From assembly GCA_964613215.1 (NCBI GenBank), contig CAZTHK010000009.1, positions 62,001 to 126,000 of the forward strand: 64,000 nucleotides of DNA, read 5' to 3'. Both the position numbers and the translations under genes were made by a program. Shown here piece after piece: positions 8,906 to 18,002 of the stretch. How positions within the stretch are numbered: position 1 is the stretch's first letter; each line of letters begins with the position of its first letter. The notes below the pieces were generated by a model, which did not search any database, had not been told where the DNA came from, and was given only the letters and a program-made list of their open reading frames with translations. The DNA is from CAZTHK01 sp964613215 (lineage in GTDB: Bacteria; Krumholzibacteriota; Krumholzibacteriia; Krumholzibacteriales; CAZTHK01).

Positions 8906-8992
8906 GTCTTTACCGGTCACTGCCGGATTTGCAGGGGCACCCGGATAATAATTGCCCGGCTCTCCGGCGGTTGATCCAATGGGTCCCTTCCG

Positions 8993-10624
8993 CTACTCCT
9001 CCTCCATGAATGGATAGCTGTAATCAGTGGGAGGGCAGAAGGTCTCCTTGATACTCCGGGGGCTGGTCCAGCGGATCATGTTGAGCAAGCTGCCGGCCTT
9101 ATCGTTGGTGCCCGAAGCCCTGCTGCCTCCGAAGGGCTGCTGGCCCACCACCGCTGCGGTGGGTTTATCATTTATATAGAAATTCCCGGCTGCGTCCCTC
9201 AGGGCTCTGGTCATCTCTACCAGGGCGGACCTGTCGCGGCCGAAGATGGCTCCGGTGAGAGCATATGGGGATGTGGCATTGGCCAGCTCCAGTGTCTTTT
9301 CTACCTGGCTGTCGTTGTATACATACACAGTCATCACCGGTCCGAATATCTCCTCCTTCATGGTCTGGAAATCCGGCCTCTTGGCCCGGATTACAGTGGG
9401 TTCGATATAGTAGCCCACCTGATCGTTGTAACCGCCGCCGTAGATAAGCCTGGCATATCTGGAACGTTTGGCCAGGGTGAGGTACCGCTTGATTTTTTCG
9501 AAGGAGCCCCGGTCTATCACCGCATTCATGAAGTTGGTGAAGTCGGTGGGAGGTCCCATTTTTACTGTTTCCAGCTCCCTTATCAACATACTCTTTACTC
9601 CCGGCCACAGGCTCCTGGGAATGTATGCCCGGGAGGCGGCGGAACACTTCTGTCCCTGATATTCGAAGGCCCCTCTCACTATGGCTATGACCAGGGGGGT
9701 AACCTCGGAGGAAGGATGGGCGAAGATGAAATCCTTGCCCCCGGTCTCTCCCACTATCCTGGGATAGCAGCCATAGTTCTTGATGTTTTTGCCAATGGTC
9801 TGCCACATGTTCTGGAACACTTCGGTGCTGCCGGTGAAATGCACTCCGGCCAGGTCGGGATGGTTGAGTACCGGTTCTCCCACCTGTGAACCGGGCCCCG
9901 GAACCATGTTAATCACTCCCGGGGGAAGTCCCGCTTTCTTGAGCAGTTTCATGATGTAGTAGGCGGAGTAAACTGCGCTGGATGCCGGCTTCCATACCAC
10001 CGTGTTGCCCATGATGGCGGGGGCGGTGGGAAGGTTACCCGCTATGGAGGTGAAATTAAATGGGGTCACCGCAAATACGAATCCGTCCAGAGGTCTTGCC
10101 TCCAGCATGTTCCACATTCCGGGAGCGGATTCCGGCTGTGATTCCAGTATCTGTTTGGCAAAATATGTGTTGAACCGGAAGAAATCTATCAGCTCACAAG
10201 CTGAGTCGATTTCAGCCTGAAATGCATTTTTGCTCTGAGCCAGCATGGTGGCTGCATTAAGGGTCATTCTGAATTCGCCCGACAGAAGATCTGCCGCTTT
10301 CTTGAATATGGCGAAACGGGCTTCCCAGGGCATCCTGGACCAGTCCTCCTTTGCCCTGGCGGCGGCATTGATTGCCTTTTTGATCTCCTTCTTCCCGGCT
10401 TTATGATAAGTGCCCAGGATATGCTTGTGATTATGAGGCATGCGGCAGTATCCTGTTTTGCCGGTCCGGACCGAACGGCCGGAGATGATACAGGGTATAT
10501 CGATCTGTTTGTTGCTGAGCTGTTCCAGCTTCTTTTTGAGCTCCTCCTTCTCCGGTGAACCAGCACGGTAAGGGAGGATTGGTTCATTTTCCGGCAGGTC
10601 AACTTTGGGGATACCATTTATCAT
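8993..10624 (-). CDS. pruA: L-glutamate gamma-semialdehyde (1-pyrroline-5-carboxylate) dehydrogenase
   Basis: This aldehyde dehydrogenase of 543 residues oxidises glutamate semialdehyde to glutamate with NAD, the second step of proline and ornithine breakdown. The length and motifs match the stand-alone P5CDH (ALDH4A1-like) class rather than the bifunctional PutA. Visible are the NAD-binding region (VWKPASSAVYSAYYIMKLL, GVINMVPGPG, HFTGST), the catalytic-Glu region GETGGKDF, and the catalytic Cys in GQKCSAASRAY. The start has GGAGG 8 bases upstream and a very good minus-strand promoter. No proline dehydrogenase is in the window, so the partner must be elsewhere. Confidence 0.92.
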   Translation of the reverse strand: MINGIPKVDLPENEPILPYRAGSPEKEELKKKLEQLSNKQIDIPCIISGRSVRTGKTGYCRMPHNHKHILGTYHKAGKKEIKKAINAAARAKEDWSRMPWEARFAIFKKAADLLSGEFRMTLNAATMLAQSKNAFQAEIDSACELIDFFRFNTYFAKQILESQPESAPGMWNMLEARPLDGFVFAVTPFNFTSIAGNLPTAPAIMGNTVVWKPASSAVYSAYYIMKLLKKAGLPPGVINMVPGPGSQVGEPVLNHPDLAGVHFTGSTEVFQNMWQTIGKNIKNYGCYPRIVGETGGKDFIFAHPSSEVTPLVIAIVRGAFEYQGQKCSAASRAYIPRSLWPGVKSMLIRELETVKMGPPTDFTNFMNAVIDRGSFEKIKRYLTLAKRSRYARLIYGGGYNDQVGYYIEPTVIRAKRPDFQTMKEEIFGPVMTVYVYNDSQVEKTLELANATSPYALTGAIFGRDRSALVEMTRALRDAAGNFYINDKPTAAVVGQQPFGGSRASGTNDKAGSLLNMIRWTSPRSIKETFCPPTDYSYPFMEEE

Positions 10625-10674
10625 CTTGTACCTCCTTTGGAAGCAATCTCAATTCATATATTTACGACTGCGAA

Positions 10675-10703
10675 ACTATACCAGAATTGGTCGCCCCGGT
10701 CAA
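10675..10703 (-). promoter_or_regulatory. Sigma-70-like promoter for pruA
   Basis: On the minus strand, TTGACC (10703-10698), a 17-base spacer and TATAGT (10680-10675). This is close to consensus and 50 bases from the pruA start. The -35 is followed upstream by an AACAGGG/CCCTGTT inverted repeat around 10702-10736 that could be an operator. Confidence 0.65.
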
Positions 10704-10762
10704 CAGGGGTGGGGGTTTTTAATATTAAACCCTGTTAGGGCTGTATAGTTGCTTCAAAATTC

Positions 10763-10790
10763 TTGACTTGTTTTCTTTAAGTGATAATAT
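10763..10790 (+). promoter_or_regulatory. Sigma-70-like promoter for tRNA-Trp and possibly trpS
   Basis: TTGACT (10763-10768), a 16-base spacer and TAATAT (10785-10790). The start point would fall near 10798, about 17 bases ahead of the mature tRNA. No terminator is visible between the tRNA and trpS, so one transcript may carry both. Confidence 0.55.
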
Positions 10791-10814
10791 TCATCTACAC
10801 GAATGATTATACAG

Positions 10815-10887
10815 AGGGGTGTAGCTCAACTGGAAGAGCATCGGTCTCCAAAACCGGCGGCTGCGGGTTCGAGTCCTGCCACCCCTA
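10815..10887 (+). tRNA. trnW: tRNA-Trp (CCA anticodon)
   Basis: A complete cloverleaf: acceptor AGGGGTG (10815-10821) pairs with CACCCCT (10880-10886), the D arm is GCTC/GAGC, the anticodon arm TCGGT/ACCGG holds anticodon CCA at 10848-10850, and the T arm GCGGG/CCTGC has loop TTCGAGT. The 3' CCA is not encoded. It lies 53 bases upstream of the cognate tryptophanyl-tRNA synthetase gene on the same strand. Confidence 0.95.
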
Positions 10888-10940
10888 TTTCATTTTATCT
10901 GTCAATTCCGGGAATACACAGGTAAATCAGGAGAGGATAC

Positions 10941-11966
10941 ATGAGCGATAAGATTGTAACCAGCGGGATGAGGCCTACTGGAAGTCTGCATCTGGGCAAC
11001 CTGCTGGGTGCTTTGGACAACTGGATCGAACTTCAAGAGAAGTACCAATGTTTCTTTTTTATTGTAGACTGGCATGCCCTGACCACACCGGGAGGGGATG
11101 GGGCGGTGGGTTATGAAAATGTGGGACAGCTGTCAGAACGGGTAATCGAGATGGCCATAGACTGGATAGCTGCCGGCCTGGATCCGGAAAAATCTCATAT
11201 CCTGGTACAGTCTCATGTTCCCGAAGTTGCTGAGTTGCACCTGCTGCTATCCATGGTAACACCCCTGGGCTGGCTGGAACGCAATCCTGCCTATAAGGAT
11301 ATGGTGGAGAGCTATAAGATTGAGTCACCCAGCTACGGACTGCTGGGGTATCCCACCCTTCAGTCCGCTGACATTCTTATATACAGGGGTAACTTTGTGC
11401 CGGTGGGAAGGGATCAGGAGGCCCACATTAACATGACCCGTGATCTGGCCCAGAGGTTCAACAATCTTTACCGGGCGGATATCTTTCCCCTTACCGAGGC
11501 GCTGCTTACCAAAACAGCTAAGGTTCCTGGCCTGGACGGGGTGGACAGGAAGATGAGTAAGAGCTCGGGGAATTACATCGCTCTCTCGGACAGCGAGGAG
11601 GTTACCGGGGAAAAGATCAGAAGCATGTTCACCGATCCCCAAAAGATAAGAAAGAACGACCAGGGACATCCGGATGGTTGTGTTGTGTTTACCTTTCATG
11701 ATATATACAACCAGCCACAGGTAGAGGCAGTACGGAGCGAATGTGAAAATGGAAAGAGGGGTTGTGTAGATTGCAAGAAGGAACTTGCCGCTGTTATGAA
11801 TGAAGCTTTGCGACCCATCCGGGAGAAACGCGGAGAGATGAAAATGAATCCGGAGAGGGTCCGGGAGATACTCGGAGAAGGTGCCGGTTATGCCCGTAAG
11901 GTGGCTTCAGGAACACTAAAGGAGGTGAGGGGGGTTATGAACCTTCCCCGGAGGGGGACCGACTGA
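10941..11966 (+). CDS. trpS: Tryptophan--tRNA ligase
   Basis: This class I synthetase of 341 residues charges tRNA-Trp. The HIGH-type motif is LHLGN at 16-20 and the KMSKS motif is exact at 204-208 (DRKMSKSSGN). Length and gap pattern match bacterial TrpRS (about 330-345). The start ATG has GGAGAGG upstream. The stop TGA overlaps the ATG of the next gene, a tryptophanase-family lyase, by one base, which implies translational coupling. tRNA-Trp precedes it, so the three tryptophan-related genes form one block. Confidence 0.96.
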   Translation: MSDKIVTSGMRPTGSLHLGNLLGALDNWIELQEKYQCFFFIVDWHALTTPGGDGAVGYENVGQLSERVIEMAIDWIAAGLDPEKSHILVQSHVPEVAELHLLLSMVTPLGWLERNPAYKDMVESYKIESPSYGLLGYPTLQSADILIYRGNFVPVGRDQEAHINMTRDLAQRFNNLYRADIFPLTEALLTKTAKVPGLDGVDRKMSKSSGNYIALSDSEEVTGEKIRSMFTDPQKIRKNDQGHPDGCVVFTFHDIYNQPQVEAVRSECENGKRGCVDCKKELAAVMNEALRPIREKRGEMKMNPERVREILGEGAGYARKVASGTLKEVRGVMNLPRRGTD

Positions 11967-13588
11967 TGAAGGATTTAATAGATGATTTTATAGAATTGTT
12001 CAGGAGCAATCTGCTCAATCCTCCGGAGGCTGGTACCTATTTCAGGCCGAGGCCTTACCGTAATGCAGCGGTACGCTTGAGGAATTGCTCCATACAGGAC
12101 TTCAAAACCCGCAGGAAGATGGTGGAGGAGGATGCCTGTCTGAATCCCTTCATGTTCAGGGCCGATATGATACCCGGCTGTGATCTTCTTTCCGATTCCG
12201 GAACAACCACCATGACCATGGATCAGTGGGCGGCTATGCTGCTGGGGGATGAGGCGTACGGTTCGAACCAGGGTTACTTCGAGCTGAGGGATCAGATAGG
12301 AGACACCTTCGGACCGGAATGGGAGGGGGGAAAACACAAAAACCTGTTTATATTTCACCAGGGCAGGGCGGGCGAGAACGCCTTCTTTTCTATTCTGTCC
12401 AGGAATCTGCAGAAATCAGAATCCGGTGGCAAAGCTCTTTGTGACGATCTCAATCCCGGGTTGAGGGAGCGACTGGAAGCGAGAATCCGTTCCCTCTCAG
12501 CGCGTACCGGTGGCAGCAGGGAACCCTATTATATAATACCCAGCAACTCCCATTTTGACACCACCGAGGGTAATATCGAGAATAACTGGCTTATTCCCTT
12601 AAATCTGCCCTGTAAGGAACATAAGGAGAACGATCAGAGATACCCCTTCAGGGGGAATATGGATCTGGATGAACTGCGGAATCTTCTGGATTGCGAGCAA
12701 CACAGGGTACCTCTGGTGTACCTCACCATCACCAATAACACCGGCGGGGGACAGCCCGTTTCCATGGAGAACATCCGGAACATTCACAGGATAGCCGGTG
12801 AGAGGAATATACCATTTTTCCTGGATGCCTGCAGATTTGCCGAGAATGCCTGGTTTATCAAGAATAATGAAGATGGCTACCAGAATAAGGAGATCAGGGA
12901 GATCGTCCACCGGATGTTCGATCAGGCGGATGGTTTTCATATCAGTCTGAAGAAGGATGGATTGGCCAATATCGGCGGAGCGGTGGTTTTGAGTAGCCAC
13001 AGCCTGCTGACAAGAAAGTTCCCCGATTTTCCCGGTCAGTTGACCGATTACCAGATAATGACAGAAGGGCACCCCACCTATGGGGGATTGGCGGGCAGGG
13101 ATCTGAAAGCCATAGTGGAGGGACTGCGAACTGTAGTACGCCCGGAGTATCTTTCTGCCAGGATCGGGCAGGTTGGTCGTTTCGGCAGAAAACTTGCCGG
13201 TGATGGCATACCCATAATCAGACCGGTGGGAGGACACGCGGTCTATATAGATGTGGATAAGTTCTTTGACGGAACGGCGGAGGATGGTGATTTCAAGGGC
13301 ATTTCGCTGACCGCACTCATGTTGATAGCAGGCCACCGTTTGTGTGAACTTGGCCTATACGCCTTCGGCAAGTATGACGGGGAAAAGGAAATTCCGCCTG
13401 ATCCACGGATGAACTATGTCCGGGCGGCTGTCCCCAGGCTGGCCTATGAGGATCAGGATCTCTTTTCTGCAGCGGAAGCGATCAGCCTCCTCTACAGCAA
13501 CAGGGATAAGATCCCTCCGGTAAATGTAGATTACGGAAGAGAACTCAATCTCAGGCATTTCAAAAGCAAATATTCATTTAAGATATAA
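11966..13588 (+). CDS. tnaA: Tryptophanase / tyrosine phenol-lyase family enzyme
   Basis: This PLP-dependent beta-eliminating lyase should cleave tryptophan to indole, pyruvate and ammonia, or tyrosine to phenol. At 540 residues it is longer than E. coli TnaA (471), with extra sequence around 150-185. The PLP Lys is probably residue 330 in SLKKDGLANIGG, a motif shared by both enzymes but closer to the TPL form (KKDCLVNIGG). Other signatures are FFLDACRFAENAWFI and HPTYGGLAGRDL. Substrate preference cannot be settled from sequence; overlap with trpS favours tryptophan. No TnaC-like leader or TnaB permease is seen. Confidence 0.88.
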   Translation: MKDLIDDFIELFRSNLLNPPEAGTYFRPRPYRNAAVRLRNCSIQDFKTRRKMVEEDACLNPFMFRADMIPGCDLLSDSGTTTMTMDQWAAMLLGDEAYGSNQGYFELRDQIGDTFGPEWEGGKHKNLFIFHQGRAGENAFFSILSRNLQKSESGGKALCDDLNPGLRERLEARIRSLSARTGGSREPYYIIPSNSHFDTTEGNIENNWLIPLNLPCKEHKENDQRYPFRGNMDLDELRNLLDCEQHRVPLVYLTITNNTGGGQPVSMENIRNIHRIAGERNIPFFLDACRFAENAWFIKNNEDGYQNKEIREIVHRMFDQADGFHISLKKDGLANIGGAVVLSSHSLLTRKFPDFPGQLTDYQIMTEGHPTYGGLAGRDLKAIVEGLRTVVRPEYLSARIGQVGRFGRKLAGDGIPIIRPVGGHAVYIDVDKFFDGTAEDGDFKGISLTALMLIAGHRLCELGLYAFGKYDGEKEIPPDPRMNYVRAAVPRLAYEDQDLFSAAEAISLLYSNRDKIPPVNVDYGRELNLRHFKSKYSFKI

Positions 13589-13946
13589 CTGTTCCCCAGG
13601 TTGCAGGAATTTATCTGACCAATTACACAGATTTCAACTGAACCGTAGAGGGCTTTTCCGGACAGACGGGATCATCCTACTGGTATTCTCTGGAATAGTT
13701 TGCAAAGTCAATCTGGTTTATCCTTCCTAATATGCATTCCCATAACAGGTTGAATGGAATATTTCCTGCATGTAAGCCTGCCCGGGAAGAAAACCGAGCC
13801 GGAACAGGAAATACACTCATGGATAAGTGTGTATATCCTCAACCGGTAATACTGACCGGGGTTGGGTTTTGCTTCCATGGATCATAGAACAACATACCGG
13901 CAGGACAACCTGCCGTAAGTGCAAAATCAGCAGGAAGGGTTTCAAT
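13589..13946. other. Intergenic region with a long inverted repeat
   Basis: These 358 bases hold no convincing gene. A perfect 9-base inverted repeat, TATTTCCTG (13760-13768) with CAGGAAATA (13805-13813), spans 54 bases, and ACACT/AGTGT (13813-13830) abuts it. These could form a hairpin in the leader of the kinase gene or act as binding sites. No terminator with a T-run is visible after the lyase gene, and no clear promoter is found. Confidence 0.35.
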
Positions 13947-15716
13947 TTGAGTGAAGATTTCAATGATCGCAACCGGAATAAAGCCGGGAATACCAGCGAA
14001 ATTCAGGGAGGGGTAAAGGAGGATGATGTGATACCTTCGGTGGTATATCGTGGTAACGAAACTCCTGTTTCCTCCAGTGAAAACAATGAGTTGAAGAGGC
14101 AGCTGGCTGCAGTGATGGAGATCGCCAATGTGATCACTTCGGGTATGGAGCTGGATGTTATCCTCTCCTCCATATCCAGGGAACTGAGAACTATTATGGA
14201 TTATGATATAGGTTGTGTGGCCATATACCAGAAGGAAGAAAACTGTCTGTTTATACGTCATATCTACCGCCGTAACGGCGATACCACCGGAGAGGGAAGG
14301 TATGTTCCCCTGGATGAATCCAATCTGGTCGGCTGGGTGGCAATAAACAAGAAACCCATCATACGCGGAAATATTCCCCGGGATAAGAGATTCGACGAGA
14401 TAATGAAGGAGGATAACTTAAAGTCCGATATGGTGGTTCCTCTGATTTTAAAGGATTCTCTTATCGGTACTGTAAATGTGGGCAGTTACAGTCCACATCA
14501 TTTTGATGAGTTCGATCTTGAACTGGTCAGCAAGTTCAGCCGGCTTACCTCCATGGCTATAGAGAACTCACAACTTCTGGATGGTTTGGAGAATCTGGGC
14601 GAGAAGTACAAGAAACTGATGGATAACGCAAGTGACATAATTGCGCTATTCAACTCTTCGGCCCAGTTTGTGGAATGCAATAATGCACTGTATAGACAAT
14701 TCGGATACACCCAGGAAGAGGTTATCGGGAAGGAGCTGTTCAATTTTACTCAACCGGTCAGGAGGGAAGAGGCCAAAAAGAGGTTTTACAGTATACTCAG
14801 AGGTGAGATAAACCATGTAATAGAGATTCCCTATTTAAAGAAAAATGGTGATGTGGTTTATCTGGAGGTGGATGCCAGTGTGATTCGTATCAAGGGACAT
14901 CCCTATATTCTGATAATAGCTCATAATATCACAGACAGAAAGGTTCTGGAGGAGAAGATAACCATACAGAACCGCGAACTTAAGTCCATAAACAAGAAGC
15001 TGATGGAGCTGGATCAGCTGAAGAGTGAATTTCTGGGCAGAATAAGCCACGAACTCCGCACTCCCCTTTCAATAATAATGGCTTATACCGATGCTTTGAC
15101 AGGGAATAAGGGAGGGGAGGTAAATGAGCAGGAACGCAGCGAATTCCTGGATGTAATTGATAAGCAGTCCAAAAAGCTTCTTCAACTTATTAACAACCTG
15201 CTGGATCTCTCCAAGGTGGAGATATCCGAAACCATGCTCGATCTGGCCGAAGGCGATATTAATGAAGTGGTTATGATAGCTGGCAAGGTGGTGGAACCAT
15301 TTGCCGAACAGAATAATGTTGAGATTGAATATATCTATGACAGGGAACTGCCCATTCTGAAATTCGATCAGGTCAGAATAAAACAGGTTATAATTAACCT
15401 GCTCAACAATGCGGTCAAGTTCAGCGGCCCCAATGGATATGTAAGGGTGTTTTCTGCCCGCAGGGACAATGATGTGGTGTTGGGGGTAGAGGACTCCGGA
15501 CCCGGTATTACCAGGGATGAAATCCCGGGTATCTTCGATAATTTTACCCAGGTGGAGGGGGGAAATGACCGTCCCTTCGATGGTATGGGAGTGGGATTGA
15601 GGCTGGTGAAGCACTATATCAGATTACATGGGGGAAGAGTTTGGGTAGAGGACAAAAATGGGGATGGGGCGGTATTTATGATTTCCCTTCCTCTGGAGCC
15701 TGCCTTTAAAGCATGA
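13947..15716 (+). CDS. GAF-PAS sensor histidine kinase
   Basis: This is a 589-residue soluble hybrid-free sensor kinase: a GAF domain (about 50-200), a PAS domain (about 215-340, ending VLEEKIT), HisKA with ISHELRTPL and the phosphoacceptor His at about 368, then the ATPase domain with the N-box INLLNNAVKFSG, EDSGPGI and GMGVGLRLVKHYI. No membrane segment or receiver is visible, so the partner regulator is elsewhere. I prefer TTG 13947, with AGGAAGGG about 8 bases upstream. An ATG at 13827 would add 40 residues of Cys/Trp-rich, family-unlike sequence. It sits upstream of the chemotaxis operon but is separated from it by a convergent gene. Confidence 0.85.
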   Translation: MSEDFNDRNRNKAGNTSEIQGGVKEDDVIPSVVYRGNETPVSSSENNELKRQLAAVMEIANVITSGMELDVILSSISRELRTIMDYDIGCVAIYQKEENCLFIRHIYRRNGDTTGEGRYVPLDESNLVGWVAINKKPIIRGNIPRDKRFDEIMKEDNLKSDMVVPLILKDSLIGTVNVGSYSPHHFDEFDLELVSKFSRLTSMAIENSQLLDGLENLGEKYKKLMDNASDIIALFNSSAQFVECNNALYRQFGYTQEEVIGKELFNFTQPVRREEAKKRFYSILRGEINHVIEIPYLKKNGDVVYLEVDASVIRIKGHPYILIIAHNITDRKVLEEKITIQNRELKSINKKLMELDQLKSEFLGRISHELRTPLSIIMAYTDALTGNKGGEVNEQERSEFLDVIDKQSKKLLQLINNLLDLSKVEISETMLDLAEGDINEVVMIAGKVVEPFAEQNNVEIEYIYDRELPILKFDQVRIKQVIINLLNNAVKFSGPNGYVRVFSARRDNDVVLGVEDSGPGITRDEIPGIFDNFTQVEGGNDRPFDGMGVGLRLVKHYIRLHGGRVWVEDKNGDGAVFMISLPLEPAFKA

Positions 15717-15766
15717 TATTTTCGATGTATGGTGATAACCGGCAGGTTTGATCTCCACCCGGACTG

Positions 15767-16759
15767 TCAGCTTATAAGTATTTTCTGGTGGTCTATATTA
15801 ATATTTCTGGTAATGGAAGTTACCGCCAAACCGCCGATTCTGACCGAGCTGGTGTTTTCGGGTGATTCGTCGATCTCCACCAGAATTCTGGCCAGGGCAT
15901 CTCTTTCCTTCCCCTGTTCCATCACCATGGTTCCCGAGGATATTATGCCATGACGTTTCAGATAGGTTCCCAGCCCGGCTGCAGCGGTGCCGGTGGCGGG
16001 GTCTTCCCACATTCCCACCGCCGGTGCAAAGTGCCGGGCGTAGGAGATGCATTCCTGATTGAAAGTGTCCGTGGTGAATATGTGATTGGTATCGATTTGG
16101 TACATCCGGTTCATCAGGTTCAGCTTAATCAGGTCCGGCTTCAGTTCCAGAATGGTCTCCTTCCTGTTCACCGGTACCATTAGCTGATCCAGTCCGGATG
16201 AGACTATCTCCAGAGGAAGGCCGCTTCCCAGTATTTCCGACTTCTCTATACCCAGGATCCGGGCTATGTCCTCTACAGGGACCGGAGAGATTCTGTAATC
16301 CCGGATATTCTGGTTCAGCATTATCTTCTTCAGATTTCCGTTGTTATTCCCGGACAGTTTTATTACTTCTTCCTCCTCTGTATCCTCTCTGAGGTAGCTT
16401 TCACTGGGAATGAAGAGAACATCCAGGGTGACGGGACCCTTTCTGGTTTCAAATGAGACCTGGGTTATCCCCGGCTCCAGCTGGATATATCCGTCTTCGA
16501 TCAGGGAGTAACATGCAGCTATGGTTACATGTCCACTCATATCTACCTCATGGGTAGGAGTGAAGAAGTTAATCCTGTAATCCGATTCTGTGCCGGTGGA
16601 CATCCGGATAAAGCCGGTTTCGGAAAGATTCATTTCGCCGGCGATCTGCTGCATCATCTCCGGAGCCAGCATATCCGCCTGGTTGATCACTCCGGCCGGA
16701 TTTCCGCAAAATGGTTTGGTTGAGAAGGCATCTATCTGTTTGATACTGAGATGGTACAT
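15767..16759 (-). CDS. PhzF-family isomerase-like protein
   Basis: This 330-residue protein belongs to the PhzF/diaminopimelate-epimerase-fold family. Signatures are QIDAFSTKPFCGNPAGV at the N-terminus, the catalytic-Glu motif NLSETGF (Glu at about 47), FFTPTHEVDMSGHVTIAA, and EDPATGTAAAGLGTYL near the C-terminus. Most family members outside phenazine clusters have unknown substrates; no phenazine genes are present here, so phenazine synthesis is not implied. It is convergent with the sensor kinase gene, leaving a 50-base gap. Confidence 0.9.
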   Translation of the reverse strand: MYHLSIKQIDAFSTKPFCGNPAGVINQADMLAPEMMQQIAGEMNLSETGFIRMSTGTESDYRINFFTPTHEVDMSGHVTIAACYSLIEDGYIQLEPGITQVSFETRKGPVTLDVLFIPSESYLREDTEEEEVIKLSGNNNGNLKKIMLNQNIRDYRISPVPVEDIARILGIEKSEILGSGLPLEIVSSGLDQLMVPVNRKETILELKPDLIKLNLMNRMYQIDTNHIFTTDTFNQECISYARHFAPAVGMWEDPATGTAAAGLGTYLKRHGIISSGTMVMEQGKERDALARILVEIDESPENTSSVRIGGLAVTSITRNINIDHQKILIS

Positions 16760-16980
16760 CTGATTCCTCCCGGTATTATAATCCCCTCCGTATTAATTAA
16801 CAGCTTGTAATACTTCTCCTTTAACCCGATTGCAAAAAGCAACGCCTGTGGTGCAGGATTGCCTGTCGCTTCCAGTTGGTCCGCAAACTATCCTCTGATT
16901 GCCATCTATCTCTGCTCCTCCGTAAGTCCTAATACTACAGGCATTTATTTGTTTGCGCCTCCCTGTGTTTCAACTCCCGG

Positions 16981-17005
16981 CGGGATAATTCATGTGATTA
17001 TCCCG
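16981..17005. promoter_or_regulatory. Perfect inverted repeat upstream of the chemotaxis promoter
   Basis: CGGGATAAT (16981-16989) and ATTATCCCG (16997-17005) form a perfect 9-base inverted repeat with a 7-base spacer. It ends 12 bases before the predicted -35 of the che operon, a position suited to an activator or repressor. The rest of the 379-base gap 16760-17138 shows no gene. Confidence 0.4.
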
Positions 17006-17017
17006 ATGGAATAGCAT

Positions 17018-17045
17018 TTGCAATTCCGGTTCCTGAAAATATAAA
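17018..17045 (+). promoter_or_regulatory. Candidate promoter of the chemotaxis operon
   Basis: TTGCAA (17018-17023), a 16-base spacer and TATAAA (17040-17045). Start near 17052 would leave a leader of about 87 bases before cheR. It looks like a sigma-70 type; no FliA-type (TAAA/GCCGATAA) motif is seen. Confidence 0.45.
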
Positions 17046-17138
17046 CCCCCTCATACTTTCGGATTAATACACTCCAGGCTTTAGCATTTTTTGAGGAGGA
17101 ACAAAAAATTTCCTGACCAGACAGGGATAAAGGCAGCT

Positions 17139-18002
17139 ATGACGGATTTGCAGATTTTTAGTGATCAGGTGGACAAGCTTATATCGCTGGCCCGTTCCAG
17201 ATTCGGGATAAATCTGGACCGGTACAGGCGCTCCTGCATCAACAGGAAGGTAAACCACCGGATGTTCAGACTGGATTGTAATAGTCTGGATGAGTACATC
17301 AATTATCTTCTGGATCATCCTTCGGAAATCTCCAGATTGTTGAAGGCAGTAACCATTCAGGTCACTGAATTCTTCAGGGATCCTGATGTTTTTAGTGTTA
17401 TCTCCGGGACGGTGATGCCGGAGCTGGTCAGGAATAAGTTATCCCATGGCAGCAGAACCATAAGAATCTGGAGTGCGGGATGTGCCAGTGGGGAGGAAAC
17501 GTACAGCGTGACCATGCTGTTTCTCAATTCTGTGGAATTCAGGAAAGACCGGATGGATATCAAAGTGTACGGTACCGACATCTCCAGGGAATCGCTGGAT
17601 ATGGCCAGGAGGGGCAGGTACAGGGTCGAAAGGATGAAAAGTGTTCCCCGGAGAATAAAGAAAAATTTCTTCAGGAAGGATGGAAAGGAATACAGGGTGG
17701 TTCAGGAGGTAAAGGACAGAGTGGTTTTCAGTCAGCACGACCTGTTTACCCCTTCTCCCCTTTCCGGTCTCGATCTGATCATATGCAGAAATGTGCTTAT
17801 ACATTTTAACCATCAGTCCCGGCGGGAAATAATAGAAAGGTTCTACCGTTCCCTCACAGAGAGGGGAATGGTGATGCTGGGAAAGAGTGAAGCGGTGGAT
17901 GGGGAGACGGCGAACCGGTTCCATCTGATTAATGCACGGGCCAAGGTTTACCGTAAGATTTCACATCAGGAAATTAAGGAGGAGCAGGATGACGAGCCTT
18001 AA
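17139..18002 (+). CDS. cheR: Chemotaxis protein methyltransferase CheR
   Basis: CheR (287 residues, usual length) methylates Glu side chains of chemoreceptors using S-adenosylmethionine. The N-terminal all-helical domain is followed by TEFFRD, the SAM-binding SAGCASGEE, YGTDIS, and CRNVLIHF. ATG 17139 with AAGG upstream gives the family's normal length; a TTG at 17091 would add 16 residues and place the start closer to GAGGAGG, so it cannot be fully excluded. It opens an operon of eight chemotaxis genes and overlaps the receptor gene by 14 bases. Confidence 0.95.
   Translation: MTDLQIFSDQVDKLISLARSRFGINLDRYRRSCINRKVNHRMFRLDCNSLDEYINYLLDHPSEISRLLKAVTIQVTEFFRDPDVFSVISGTVMPELVRNKLSHGSRTIRIWSAGCASGEETYSVTMLFLNSVEFRKDRMDIKVYGTDISRESLDMARRGRYRVERMKSVPRRIKKNFFRKDGKEYRVVQEVKDRVVFSQHDLFTPSPLSGLDLIICRNVLIHFNHQSRREIIERFYRSLTERGMVMLGKSEAVDGETANRFHLINARAKVYRKISHQEIKEEQDDEP

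Noticed and set aside
10941..13588. T-box or TnaC-type leader controlling the tryptophan genes
   Set aside because: No T-box core or small Trp-containing leader frame is visible; the tRNA gene occupies the upstream space.
13827..13946. 40-codon N-terminal extension of the GAF-PAS kinase
   Set aside because: The extension is Cys- and Trp-rich, unlike the family, and TTG 13947 has a good ribosome site.
15729..16392. Several plus-strand frames opposite the phzF gene
   Set aside because: They are antisense to a gene with clear PhzF motifs and carry no family features.
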